This document shows positions 47,601 to 58,135 of a stretch of DNA of 64,000 nucleotides, piece by piece; position 1 is the first letter of the stretch; every line of letters starts with the position of its first letter. Both the position numbers and the translations under genes were made by a program. This DNA comes from Mnemiopsis leidyi (taxonomy: Eukaryota; Ctenophora; Tentaculata; Lobata; Bolinopsidae), in the NCBI GenBank assembly GCA_000226015.1, contig JH154983.1, forward strand, positions 78,670 to 142,669. Reading direction: 5' to 3'. The notes beneath the pieces were generated by a model that was not told where the DNA came from, ran no database searches, and worked only from the letters and a program-made list of their open reading frames with translations.

Positions 47601-48172
47601 TTCCATCAAATTTAAACAAGATCATTCTACCACCACATGTAAAATTGTAAATTTTAATTTATAAAACTACAGCAGGCCCAGATTGGAAAGCTCGACCTCA
47701 AAAACCGTATTTGTTTATATACGCTGACCCGGAGACCGCCCCTCTTGAGATAAAGACTGACGGTGAGGTTGGGAATACGGATAGGGAGCAAATGATTGTG
47801 TACTTCCAAACTGCTCCGGACTCCTGGGGTTGGGGGGAATATGCAGGAGGAGTGGCTATCCTATTCGGCGAGGATTCTATTCACTGGTATATCCCATACT
47901 GCCTCAATTATTGGCCAACATTTCCTGTGGACCTCCCCTCAGAGACCGAGAAAATTTGGAGGATAACCTTAACAAGAAATTTAGGTGTTCCCCGAATATT
48001 TATTGCCTGCAACAACAAGGAAGTTGTCGACGTAGAGTTGTCCGACGATTTGTGTGCACAGAATGATTGGAGATCGATCTGGACCAAGAAGATTGTAGGG
48101 TTTAGGTTCGATGACTACGATCGAGCGTCAGTTTCCTACAGAATTGGCAAGTACTGTAAACGAAATTTATAA
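38685..48172 (+). CDS. Secreted modular protein B: two N modules, TSP1 x2, Cys-rich, C-terminal module
   Basis: Eleven exons: 38685-38793, 39097-39258, 39616-39792, 40650-40805, 40941-41132, 41327-41488, 41817-41993, 43420-43575, 44246-44428, 44774-44974, 47673-48172. They total 2175 nt, 724 residues plus stop, all internal introns phase 1. Order: signal peptide ([15 protein letters not shown]), N module 1, a TSP1 fused to the tail of a leader exon, N module 2 (first exon divergent, second nearly identical to module 1), TSP1, an eight-Cys module, and a 166-residue terminal exon. The terminal domain ([53 protein letters not shown]) follows the N-module pattern and is probably the same fold. 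A LINE fills the last intron. The locus also holds an Ig-type 3' end (48926-52276) in compatible phase, so a second isoform is possible. Extracellular by its leader; function unknown. Confidence 0.75.
40941..41132 (+). other. Chimeric exon: TSP1 fused in frame to the tail of a leader exon
   Basis: The exon begins as a normal TSP1 repeat but, after RDCNTDVC, changes into LLCSSES and the intron start that follow the signal-peptide exon elsewhere (TGCTCTTCAGA...GTAAG). The intron after it (GGTACAATTGTATGA) also matches the first intron of copies A and C, C most closely. Frame and phase-1 donor are kept, so the join is translatable. Confidence 0.85.
42030..43410. repeat. Large intron of gene B with a diverged 190-bp direct repeat
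   Basis: Segments 42125-42315 and 42535-42725 are related: AGGTTGA(G/T)(A/T)TTCAGAAGAC, CAGTGGTCGC, GAATTCTGGTGG and GACCGAGGTTACCATCC. The rest of this intron between exons 41993 and 43420 shows nothing I can name. Confidence 0.6.
45105..47508 (-). mobile_element. CR1/L2-type LINE, minus strand, in the last intron of gene B
   Basis: On the minus strand from high to low coordinates: an endonuclease segment with [10 protein letters not shown] near 46900, then reverse transcriptase with [13 protein letters not shown] (about 46150-46190), [12 protein letters not shown] (catalytic FADD changed to FADE, about 46090), [15 protein letters not shown] and the usual C-terminal W...L...RR region down to 45163. 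Frames are broken in several places and an N gap lies at 46274-46284. The intron flanks (GATTTTTCTCGATTTTGACA and AAAAAATTACATAAGATAC) match uninterrupted intron sequence in copy A near 27940-27990. Confidence 0.85.
47673..48172 (+). CDS. Terminal exon of gene B: C-terminal beta-sandwich-like module
   Basis: A 500-nt exon with a phase-1 acceptor (CTACAG before CAGGCCC) ending in TAA. Encodes 166 residues with no introns. Hydrophobic strands alternate with polar turns ([64 protein letters not shown]). There are three Cys. It resembles single-module beta-sandwich proteins, but I cannot assign a family with confidence. Confidence 0.7.
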
Positions 48173-48925
48173 CTGATATGGATTTTTTCACTGTTATTCA
48201 ATGTGAGATGATCAAACATGAACTCGACACATTCCATCAACAATTTTATCCTCTTGTATTTTTTCCTCTTGTAAAATGTAACTTACAGCTGATCCAGATT
48301 ATTATATTAGCCAGACGATTATACTTCACGTATCAACCAAGCAACGATATGATTTGTACTGGGCAGATATTTGAACAGACACAATCTCCACTGATAGTCA
48401 ATTCAGTAACCCCTCAGTCCGCAATGAGTTGAACTAGATTTACCGATGTTGTATCCTTCCGAAAGGATCTGTATATAGCTTAAAGTATAAAGAAGGCTGG
48501 AAAGAAATTGTATTGCCTTATCTTATAAATATGGAGGAACGCATGGATAAAAATTAAGGAAAGTAACGAAAAAATGATGACGTAAACCTTGAAAGTTTTT
48601 CCATAGCCTGATCCACAAGCAAAAAATGTATCCTTCTACCGATGTGACCTATGTGACCTATAGTCTCATCAAAAGTTGATAGGGCCATCAGATTATCCGA
48701 CCACCCCAGAGCACAACAGAGAATTGGAAATGAATTATCAAACAAAGACTGGTTTGCTGCTGAGCTGTTCTATCGGTGAAGGTGGAAAAATCGCTAGGTA
48801 TCCGAACAAGGGGCCTCCATATGTCGGGTCAACAATTTTTCTACCTAGAAAAATTTGAGCTTAAATTTGATCGCAAATAACGTGGTCCCGGTTTGTACTC
48901 TATCTTAAAACCATTTTGTCAATAG
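48173..48925. other. Spacer after the terminal exon of gene B
   Basis: No signal-peptide exon, N module or TATA block of the family is visible here, so the exons downstream have no start of their own in view. Confidence 0.5.
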
Positions 48926-51900
48926 GGGCAGCATCGGCAGTTAACGGTGGATACAGTGACTTTGGAGATTGGTCAGAGTGTTCAGCTGAATGTGGAGGAG
49001 GAACCCAGACTAGGACCAGGACCTGCACAAACCCTGCTCCTGCTAACGGAGGAGCTGACTGTGTTGGAGACAGCAGTGAATCCAGAGAATGCAACACCGA
49101 AGGGTGTCAAGGTTTTATCAATTTTTGTAATGTTTCTATTAGTATGCCAGTGTGGAAATTTGTAATACAAAAGGGTCATGAAGTCAATATTGACGCATTA
49201 TCCAAAGGCGGCTCATAAAATGTCAAATCTAACAATTGACTAACTCTTTTTTCGGGTTTCTGATGCAATTAAAAACGAAACATTTTATAATACGATATTC
49301 TGCAGCTCTTGAGCGAAATCTATCTGACTGCTGGCCATCCTAAGCTAGCAATATTATACATTGTTTTTACTTTTTATGCTGCACATTATGTTGACCCTCA
49401 CTCCTAAGCATTCATGTATCTCTGATACCACGTAATACCGCAAAGTTTGGAATAATCTGTATGTATACAGATTATTCCAAACTTTGTGGTATTACGTGGT
49501 TTCAGAGATTACCTTTTTCACCAATCACCATAGAGAAGAAATTATTCCTTCCTACAGGTGAGACTCAGTGTCCTGAAACTCACCCCTATGTTTACTCCAA
49601 CGGACAGTACTGTTGTCAGTCTGGAAAAGAGAAAGTGTACGCTCCACAAGGAGACAAGTGTGACGGAAGTGCTATTGAGAGGACCAGTCTCTGTTGTGAA
49701 GGGGATAAATATTTCAAGTGTCCTTCAGGCAACTGCGAAAGCTTCCCTGCGATTAAAGGTAAAATAAATTTTCATGAAATGTTGCCATCATGTAATTTCA
49801 TTATTTCGAAAAATTATAAGCCGGTTATAGATTTTGCACTAATATGCGTGATTCTAAGAAAAACACGAACATTCACGATATTACTTCTATCTCCAGTAGT
49901 TTTACACACAAATTGTAGAAAATTTGTATGAGCCTAACGAAACCTGTCAAATTTTGAGCCCAGATTTCTGGGGACTGACCTATCAGTTAAAGGAACGATT
50001 ATGGGCAAAAAGTTATGAAACAATTTTCAACCGGTAAAAACTTGTCTCTCTTTTTTATAATAGACAGGCTGTCCATTGGACAGCTTTTAATCGAAAATTG
50101 TTTTAACCGATTTGACTCGTGAGACGAAAGCAATCCTTGATTAGATACTTTTAAAAATTCTCAGATTTGAGTGAAAATTACTATTTGAATGATCAACATG
50201 AGATAGGAATGGTCACTCTTGCTTCAGTTAGGGGCCGTTACAGTGATTGGTCTGATTGGTCAGAGTGTTCAGCTGAATGTGGAGGAGGAACTCAGACTAG
50301 GACTAGAACTTGCACAAACCCTGCTCCTGCTAACGGAGGAGCTGACTGTGTTGGAGACAGCAGTAAAACCAGAGAATGCAACAGAGCAAAATGCGGTAAG
50401 GAACCTCAATTATATTCGATCTGATGAGCTGTAAGTTGAAAAACCTTTCACGAATGTTTCAATCTTACTACTTATATAAATATGCACGTCTGTCCGGTAT
50501 TTCTTGACACCTTATTTATTTCTAGAAACAATAGATTTTGAACAGTAGAACTGAGGGGGCTGGGGGATGGGGATGGGGATCAGGGGATGAATGGGGGAAC
50601 AAGGGGAAAACCATAATCAGTACTTGATTGATTGTTTCCCTAACCGGGCTGGCATCTAAGGGCCATCAAATATGATATAAATAGAGATCACACTTAAATT
50701 TTATTACATGGTAAGAGCTAGCATATGAGCACTGCATGTCAATGATTACACCAAGGAACTTGGCTTCGCTTACGTGTTTTATCGGTAAGCCGTTAATTGC
50801 GAAACTAATTTCCTTATTAACGGTTTTCTTGCTAAAAAACCATGTAATTAGTATTTTTAAGATTCAATGGTCGGCCATTAGCGTTTACCCATGATAAAAG
50901 CTGTGTTGCCAGACTTCAACCTTGCTTTTGATTTCACACATGCCATTACCAGTCACTATGATATTTGTATCATCTGCATAGAGTATGAATTCAGCTGCCT
51001 TATCTACATTAGGTAGGTCGTAGGTGTATATAGTGAATAGGAGAGGTCCCAAGATACTGCCTTGTGGTACCTCAAAGCGAATTTCCGTCTTATTAGAGTC
51101 AGCACCATTGACTCTTATAAATTGACTACGTCTGCTGTGGTTGGATCTAAGCTAGTCTTGTGATGGACCTCTTATACCGTTATAGAGATATAACTTTTCA
51201 AGTAATACAGTGTGTTCAACCAGGTCGAAAGCTTTGGAAAAATCTAAAAAGCTTTGGACCATGCTGGTCGACGGTGATGCGCGTACTGGAAATCCCGGCC
51301 GAAGGCCGGGTTTACAGCTTGTAATTGATAAATGATAATTGATCATTCCTTATAAACATTTATTGCTAAAAATATTTTCTTGTTTAAATTTCATATTCAC
51401 TTGATATTAATATAAACCAATAATATGAATCTTTGGCAGACTGGCAGTGGCATAAATATGAAACGGATTATGGCAAAGCTAAACGAATTACCCAATTAAA
51501 AAAAACCCTTCTCTCAGTGGAACTAATCATCAAAGCAACAGAGCCAACAGTTCTTAATTGCCCGATAGGCAAGTGGCAATGCAGACCAGTTTTCATCGTC
51601 AAAAGGACAAAGGAGGTTAGTTACTCACAACCAAGATAAAGGCTTAGAAGATAGAATCATGAATATCTCTAAATTCGGGACCTGAAATAATCTAATAACA
51701 GTGAACCATTGATGAACCTGCTGTTGATGAACATTGATTTCCTGCTCGTATCAACTTATTAATATGATTTGAGTTTTTCCTTTAGGGGGAAATCAACAAG
51801 GATGCTGTAAAGATCTGCAAGTTAGTTGACGGTTCCCTGACAGATTGCCAGGCTCCTGTAACGGTAGGAAAGGAACGATTCGTCAGGAAATTCGGGAAGG

Positions 51901-52276
51901 TTGAAGCAAGCCATGCGGGAGTATATATGTAAGTCAATTCAACTAGAAATGTTTTTACTTTTAGTGCTTAAGTTGTGCTTTTTACCTTATTCTAACCCTA
52001 ATCAAGATCAAGCTTGAATATCTTTAAAATTGTGAGTCCCGATGCTGGGATCATAAATCATTCTTGATTATTTATCATTTCATTTGTAATTCTTTAATTT
52101 AACATGGTTTGAACGCGCAGAACTACCTCATAAATTACTGAGTTTTCAATAAGTTGCGCATTTACTTAAACTTAGAGTTTGAATTGGCTTATTATTCATA
52201 CATTTGCAGGGCTGTATATACTGAAGACGGTGTCGAATACAAGTCGGATACAATCACAGTGAATGTCATCAATTAA
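48926..52276 (+). CDS. Headless Ig-ending cassette: TSP1, Cys-rich, TSP1, Ig-like; alternative 3' end of gene B or gene remnant
   Basis: Exons: 48926-49111 (TSP1), 49558-49758 (eight-Cys), 50228-50395 (TSP1 with WSDWSEC), 51518-51615, 51786-51928 and 52210-52276 (Ig-like end, stop TAA). Boundary phases match gene A exactly, and the first exon has a phase-1 acceptor, so splicing from 44974 to 48926 would stay open to the stop (845 residues in all). No leader or N module precedes the cassette. A LINE interrupts the 50396-51517 intron. AATAAA at 52564-52569 matches the gene A poly(A) signal. It is therefore an alternative 3' end of gene B, or the remnant of a gene that lost its start when units recombined. 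The sequence alone does not decide. Confidence 0.65.
49418..49509. repeat. Near-perfect inverted repeat before the Cys-rich exon
   Basis: Arms of about 46 bp meet at about 49463/49464. The right arm is the normal pre-exon sequence (ACAGATTATTCCAAACTTTG, also at 44683 and near other Cys-rich exons); the left arm is its inverted copy. The tip is TATGTATAC. Confidence 0.85.
50430..51395 (-). mobile_element. CR1/L2-type LINE fragment, minus strand, in the intron before the Ig exons
   Basis: The minus strand reads [20 protein letters not shown] (about 51180-51245), then [20 protein letters not shown] (about 51015-51075) and [16 protein letters not shown] (about 50945-50985). These are reverse transcriptase blocks with an intact YADD. 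The endonuclease part is absent, so it is truncated. Paralog A has only 157 bp in this intron, which fixes the insertion. Confidence 0.85.
50548..50610 (+). other. G-rich run with quadruplex-forming pattern
   Basis: Several runs of four or five G (GGGGGCTGGGGGATGGGG, then GGGGATCAGGGG and GGGGGAAC) within 60 bp. It lies at the 3' side of the minus-strand LINE fragment, in the intron of the Ig-ending cassette. Confidence 0.6.
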
Positions 52277-52563
52277 GGATCACCTGGGGCTGTCAGTGTC
52301 TTCTAAAATATAACATAACAAAGTTTGCTGACAAATATTAGAACATCTAGTATCTTTTTTCTTAGAACATTTGATTATAGTTCACTGTTTATCTAATATC
52401 TATTTAGTATTTTACTTTCTGAACTTTCCACGTGTCAAGCCCCACAATATAGCTTTGAAGGTGGTTTCACTTTGTTGATATGACTGAAATTGTACTTCCT
52501 AATCTTCTTTACTTTGATTGTAATAATCAGTCACGGTTTAAACCCGAAGTATACATTGCATTG

Positions 52564-52569
52564 AATAAA
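52564..52569 (+). terminator. Poly(A) signal behind the B-locus Ig exons
   Basis: AATAAA in GAATAAAGCAAAATG, 288 bp after the stop, as in gene A. Confidence 0.6.
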
Positions 52570-52576
52570 GCAAAAT

Positions 52577-54249
52577 GATTGTTTATTTGTCTATTTGAAT
52601 TTATGTGGGAAGGGATGTCTCCATTTATCATTATTGATCTGATGATTTGTGAGCAGACAAAAATTATTTTATATAAATTCATGCCGTCATTGTTAAGTGT
52701 TTTATATATATAAGGAAACTAAAAGTATCTGGGAACATAAATGGTCGGTGGGATTGGAACCCACTTATATCACTTTAACACAGTGCCCCTCGGTATTCCA
52801 TCCTCTCACTACAAAGTGTCAAAGTATATTCAAATGTAAGGTGAAAAGTTTAAGACATCTAAAAGCCCAGTCAGTGATCACATGTTATAAACTAGAAATA
52901 GAATACTAAATCTGTAGTTGGATATTTGTCAAATTTTTCCCCAGGTATCGAAATATTTTTAATAGAGATTTCAAACTTCCTGTACAAAGCAGCAGGATCA
53001 AAAATTGTTGTAATAAATTTATTCACGAAATTTCTACAACCTAAAATAAATATGTTAATACTACTGTTAATTCTAAAAAAGGAAATCTGACTAATTGACT
53101 AATTATGCAGTTACAACCATATACGTAGAAGAGAAACTAAAAAATATTCAAATTTAGAAAAAATTATTTCTTTCACGGCAATGTTCCGTGTGAATTGCAT
53201 AAAAAGGTAAAACTAAAACTAAAGAACTGCACAGATTTTATTTTTACACATGCGTTAAGTTTATCAAAACGTTTCCACGATCTCTCAGCTCTCTCTTCAC
53301 GCCCTGCTATTTGCAGTTGTAAAATCAAAACAGTTCCATCAATCTAAGAGGATCCAGCTAGAAAGTAACCGGGCGCTGCGTTGCAAAGTAACAAAGACTG
53401 AGGTTCCCAGGCAAACTAGAAAGTGGTGCTATCTTTTTGGCCGGATCCTTTCTGATTGGTGAGAGTCCGAGCTCAACATCAGGCAAAGCCGACATGTCCA
53501 CTACTATTACTAACAAGAATTGCGCCCGCTTAGTTAGGTCTCACGGTCTCAGGCGGACGCCAGATTTCCATCTCTCAAATTTTAAAGAGGCTTCTTCGAT
53601 TTGCCCTCTGCTAGTGCTAAAAGCATAGAATTTGAGCAGTAGATATGTTGTAAAAGTAAATTCTGCCGCAAAGACTGCTGATGGAATACCATGGAAGCAA
53701 CAGTGAAAATATTGGCCGTGAAACTAAAACATTTTTATTCCAACTTGTCTGATGATAATGGCTGCTGTTGATACATACTAGTTTTCGGTTTTGACTACTA
53801 AAGTAGTAATGCATGTCGACTTTGCCTGATGCACTAAGATATATATTAGATCTAGCCATACCTTTCAACTTTCTTCATCTCAGAGTCTCAGACCCTCGCG
53901 TCTGCAATTGATAAAATAAAATTAATAAAACAAAAATAGCAATATCAACACCACAATCAATCATATAATAAAATTCTTCCCCAGCCTTATAATACACAAA
54001 AATGACTGACCAGAGTACTTGTTGTATAAACGTAGAGAGGACGGGGATCACAAACAGACTGCATAAGTGTTACACTCATATACATTCATGATTATTCCTT
54101 ATTGCCGTTTAGTCGTTTTGTTTATCTGGATTTAATTTTGCTAGGTTATCAAGAGTTGGATGAAGTAGTCGATAGAAAACAAGTTTTTAACATCATAAGT
54201 AAAAGTATCGAAAGTACTGGTACCAATATCATACAGTCATGGAGCTTGA
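52577..54249. other. 3' flank of the B unit and spacer
   Basis: Homology to the A flank runs to about 53110 and then ends. At 53365-53400 there is an inverted copy of the CCACGCAGCGCCCGGTAA-type block. Open frames at 53437 and 53617 are short and I see no support for them as genes. Confidence 0.5.
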
Positions 54250-55195
54250 GAGGTCCCTCAATCTAGTGTGTTATGACATTCGTGAGACAAGAGTTGTGGC
54301 TAGAATTAAGGAACCCCAAGTTCTTCTTACCTTTTGATATGATCTACAAAGGGCTTGTCGATGGAAAGGACACCGACTCAATATACCCAAACTACGCCAA
54401 GGCGTTTGACCGTATAGATCATGAGCTGCTCATTTCTATGCTGGATCGTTATGGCTTCCATTCTTCTCTCATTAGCTAGAAAAATCCTTCCTCAGCAACC
54501 AAGATCAAGTTCTTGTTCTTGATGGAGTCCATGAGTCCTTCATTTTCGACATCCTTAGTCTTGGTACCGCGTTGCTGTTTATCTTGTTCATCAGCGATCT
54601 GGAGTTGTGTGTGATTTTATCCACTGTCTTTGCTGACGACACCAGAATTAGATATCCAAGCAGATCGGCTCACTCGAAGCTCACTCTGAATAAGTGGTCC
54701 ACCTTTCTCTCCCCTTACTATGAGCTACACTTCATTAGCTGGGGAACTTTATACCCCTCAGAGAGTGTCAGAGATTTGGGTGTCATCATATCTCATGATC
54801 TTAGCTGGTCCTGCCATATCTGTGAAACGGTAACTTAAGCTAGGGTGTAGCATCATGGGTGTTAAGTGTTTTTAAAACACGTATCAAAGATGTCATGCTA
54901 GCCCTATACAAATCAATTTTACGGAGCATTCTTGAATTCAACTCCCCAGTGTGGAATCTTATCATATATATAGATGAGATTCAAGCTATTGAGGCTGTTC
55001 AAAAGACGTTCACGAGTAGGATTTAAGCCCTAAAAATGATAATTACTCTAAAAGACTCAAAGAGATATCCCTTATGTCTCTGCAACGTAGACGTGAGCGC
55101 TACATCATCCTGCAAGTGTGGAAGATTCTGAGAGGCCTCTCTCCAAACGATATCGGCATAAACTCTCGAGAGACCTCCAGAAAGGGAACCTTTTT
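54250..55195 (+). mobile_element. CR1/L2-type LINE fragment, plus strand, copy 1
   Basis: Reading frames from one reverse transcriptase appear in order: YAKAFDRIDHELLISMLDRY (54390-54450), SVFADDT-like VFADDTRIRYPS (about 54625-54660), SVRDLGVIISHDLSW (54760-54810), then the C-terminal SLMSLQRRRERYIILQVWKI region (about 55070-55130). Several frame breaks. It ends where purine minisatellite begins at about 55200. Confidence 0.85.
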
Positions 55196-55204
55196 TTACC
55201 CCTC

Positions 55205-55436
55205 CCACTTGAGGGAGAGTGGAGAGATTTAACAAAAGAGGAAGCGAGAGTGGAGAAAGTAAAGAGGAGAGAAGGGCACAGTGGAGACAGTAAAGAGGAG
55301 AGGAAGGGAAAGTGGAGCGAGTATAGAGAAGAGGAAGGGAGAGTGAAGAAAGTAAATAAGGGAGGAAGGAAGAGTGGAGAAAGCAAAGAGAGAGGAAAGA
55401 AAAGTAAAGACAGCACAGAAGAGAGGAAGGGAGAGT
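55205..55436. repeat. Purine-rich minisatellite, array 3 (orphan)
   Basis: About 230 bp of the same 31-bp unit, between a LINE end and the LTR-like fragment. It has no family gene behind it. Confidence 0.9.
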
Positions 55437-55437
55437 G

Positions 55438-56775
55438 TGTTGTAATATGGAGTTTGGTTAAATACGACTTCAAATATGTTTAAGCTCTCTTTCAATTTAG
55501 ACTTAGTATTACGTTTGGGAGGTAACTTTCGGTAAGTTTTGTGATTCTATAACCGTCCTCTACTTTCAGTAGTTTACTTTCCCATGCTAAGTTTAACAGA
55601 GACGACACCCAAACAAACCTCCTGTCAACGGTGCAGATACTGAGATCGTCTTATGTTTCGGTGTTAAAGAAGCAGTACGTCAAAACAGATATACGCCGAC
55701 ACTAAGACGGAGATGGCGCTCGTTGATTGGAGGACGGCGGTAAAGCAGACACCACGTGATCTTGGGTGCCAAGACCGGGAATCAAGACGACACTGGCAGA
55801 ACTTTGATAGAGCTCACACGAGAGCGGATCTTATTTTGAATCTGACATTTTTGTATCCCTTTTTAGTTACCCTTTTTATATAACTCTCTCACTTGTCCTA
55901 CTGAATTCCGGTCTCGACCTGTACCACGAACGATTTATACGGGCAATAAAGGACCTTCTAAGACGATTATGGTGGTTGTTGAATCTCAATGTGTCTGTCG
56001 AAGAAACCGCAGCACTTGTACCGGTTCAACACTACCATAGTGCCTAGAGGAACGGTACTAATTCAACAGGAGACGGTAGCAATATCGCTCCTAGGTATTT
56101 ATGGCAATTTTGCCTGGAGGTTTCATGGTCGAAAACACCGCCATGTAGCCACCAAGATCTGTGTTTATTTTATTGTTTAATGTTCAATTTTGTAATTTAA
56201 GTGTATTGAGTTTGCCATGTTTTTTGGATTCGAGCGTTTAATTCTGATTGTGAATTGTCTCTGTAACTTAAAGAATAACCAAACTATTGATTATTCTTTT
56301 TGTTTTTTGAGAGGGGAGTTGTTGTAATATGGAGTTTGGTTAAATACGACTTCACATATGTTTATAAGCTCTCTTTCAATTTAGACTTAGTATTACGTTT
56401 GGGAGGTAACTTTCGGTAAGTTTTGTGATTCTATAACCGTCCTCTACTTTCAGTAGTTTACTTTCCCATGCTAAGTTTAACAGAGACGACACCCAAACAA
56501 ACCTCCTGTCAACGGTGCAGATACTGAGATCGTCTTATGTTTCGGTGTTAAAGAAGCAGTACGTCAAAACAGATATACGCCGACACTAAGACGGAGATGG
56601 CGCTCGTTGATTGGAGGACGGCGGTAAAGCAGACACCACGTGATCTTGGGTGCCAAGAGCGGGAATCAAGACGACACTGGCAGAACTTTGATAGAGCTCA
56701 CACGAGAGCGGATCTTATTTTGAATCTGACATTTTTGTATCCCTTTTTAGTTACCCTTTTCATATTACTCTCTCA
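55438..56775. mobile_element. Broken LTR-like element fragment with terminal direct repeats
   Basis: A stretch starting TGTTGTAATATGGAG at 55438 recurs at 56320, period 882, and the two copies are nearly identical over about 455 bp until an N gap at 56776. The second copy follows a polypurine run (GAGAGGGGAG), as a 3' LTR would, and the first contains CAATAAAGG. I see no capsid, protease, reverse transcriptase or integrase frame between them. The element is broken; near identity of the repeats suggests a young insertion. A tandem repeat with an 882-bp period is the alternative. Confidence 0.45.
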
Positions 56776-56786
56776 NNNNNNNNNNN

Positions 56787-57010
56787 GGACTATGCGGCAC
56801 GCGGATTTTATCGGATGGGTGTCATAGCGCGAGAACCGAGACGTTTCTTGNGCCGCGCTCGAGAATTGAGGGCTCAAAAGTGCAGCTCTGCGCTTCCGCT
56901 CTGCATTTAGCGCAGTGAAAATGCTCCGAAATGTTGCGAGCTGCACTTTTTAATCCGTCAGAACGGAAGCTCTGAAAAGTGCGAGTTCTGCAGGCGTCCT
57001 GCATTTCATT
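56787..57010. other. GC-rich fragment with inverted AAGTGCAGCTC motif
   Basis: Follows the N gap. AAAGTGCAGCTCTGCG and its inverted partner GAGCTGCACTTTTT lie about 70 bp apart. No coding frame is supported and a single n lies at 56851. Confidence 0.4.
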
Positions 57011-57019
57011 TTTAACTTA

Positions 57020-57580
57020 TAAGTGTTTTTAAAACACGTAACAAAAATGTCATGCTAACCCTACACAAATCACTTTTACGGAGAATCATCCGTATCAAAA
57101 TAGGTAAGATTCAAGCTATTGAGGGTGTTCAAAGACGTTCACGAGTAGGATTTCAGCCCTTAAATGATAATTACTGGAAAAGACTCAAAGATATGTCCCT
57201 TATGTCTCTGCAACGTAGACGTGAGCGCTACATCATCCTGCAAGTGTGGAAGATTCTGATCAGAGGCCTCTCCCCAAACGATATCGGCATGAACTTTCGA
57301 GAGACCTCAAGAAGGGGAACTAAGGGCCTTGAGGATGCTCTCAAAGAAACTAATCTTTGTACGATGGATCGTCCGCTGTGTTGGGAGCACGCCTCTGGAA
57401 CGTGGTGCCTGCCGAAGTCAAGTCGCACAATTACAAAACGTTCCAAGCATTCAAGGAAAAATTCTCCCAATTCCTTACTACATTTCCAAATACTCCTGTG
57501 CAAATTCCAACTCTCTGTTGGACTTGGAAAGCTAAAGTTGTGACATATGATGGACTTGCACCTAACTGATAAACTCAACG
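57020..57580 (+). mobile_element. CR1/L2-type LINE 3' end, plus strand, copy 2
   Basis: Same family as 54250-55195 (shared AAGTGTTTTTAAAACACGTA and SLMSLQRRRERYIILQVWKI). This copy continues further: LYDGSSAVLGARLWNVVPAE and YKTFQAFKEKFSQFLTTFP, the usual LINE C-terminal end. It starts in the C-terminal region, so it is 5' truncated. Confidence 0.85.
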
Positions 57581-57584
57581 GAAG

Positions 57585-58115
57585 AACGAAGTAAGTAAGT
57601 TAATATTGGGTAACATATTGAAAGAAAAAATCTCAGCGTCTCGTGATTCGCGTTCGAAGTTCGGATTAAAATAGTTGTTGTAAAGTTTGATTACATCATA
57701 GTTAGATACAGTAGATGAGCGTAGGGGTGAAAGGATTACGGGGCCATCACTGTTGATTCAGGGGAGTCGGTGGACTGTCAGGCCCAAGTGGAAGTCTTCT
57801 ACCATGATGCTCTTGCGTGCATAGTCATAGTCGATCAATACCATAACAATTCCTCGACTCGTTGAGTGATTTGACAAGTCGGAGGGAGCTCGAACTCAGC
57901 AGAGGTGGGGGCTCCAGGGTGGTTGACTGATCCAGAAGATTTAGCTCGTTGTGAAACTCGGGCAAGGGACTTCAGCTTAGGAAGGGATAACGTTCAGCTC
58001 AGGAGTAGAAGAGGAGAGAGTCTTTGTTAGGATGTCCTGTGTCGAGGTGAGCTGCTGATCCTCCGCCTTCCGACTCAGGGGGATGGTGAGGTTCTTATTC
58101 TGCTCTACCGGGGCA
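57585..58115. other. Spacer, nothing recognised
   Basis: No repeat of the window and no supported frame on the plus strand. The minus strand shows a short Ser/Thr-rich reading next to the FLYWCH fragment that could be part of the same relic. Confidence 0.4.
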
Positions 58116-58135
58116 TCTACGGGGTGGTTCTGCTC

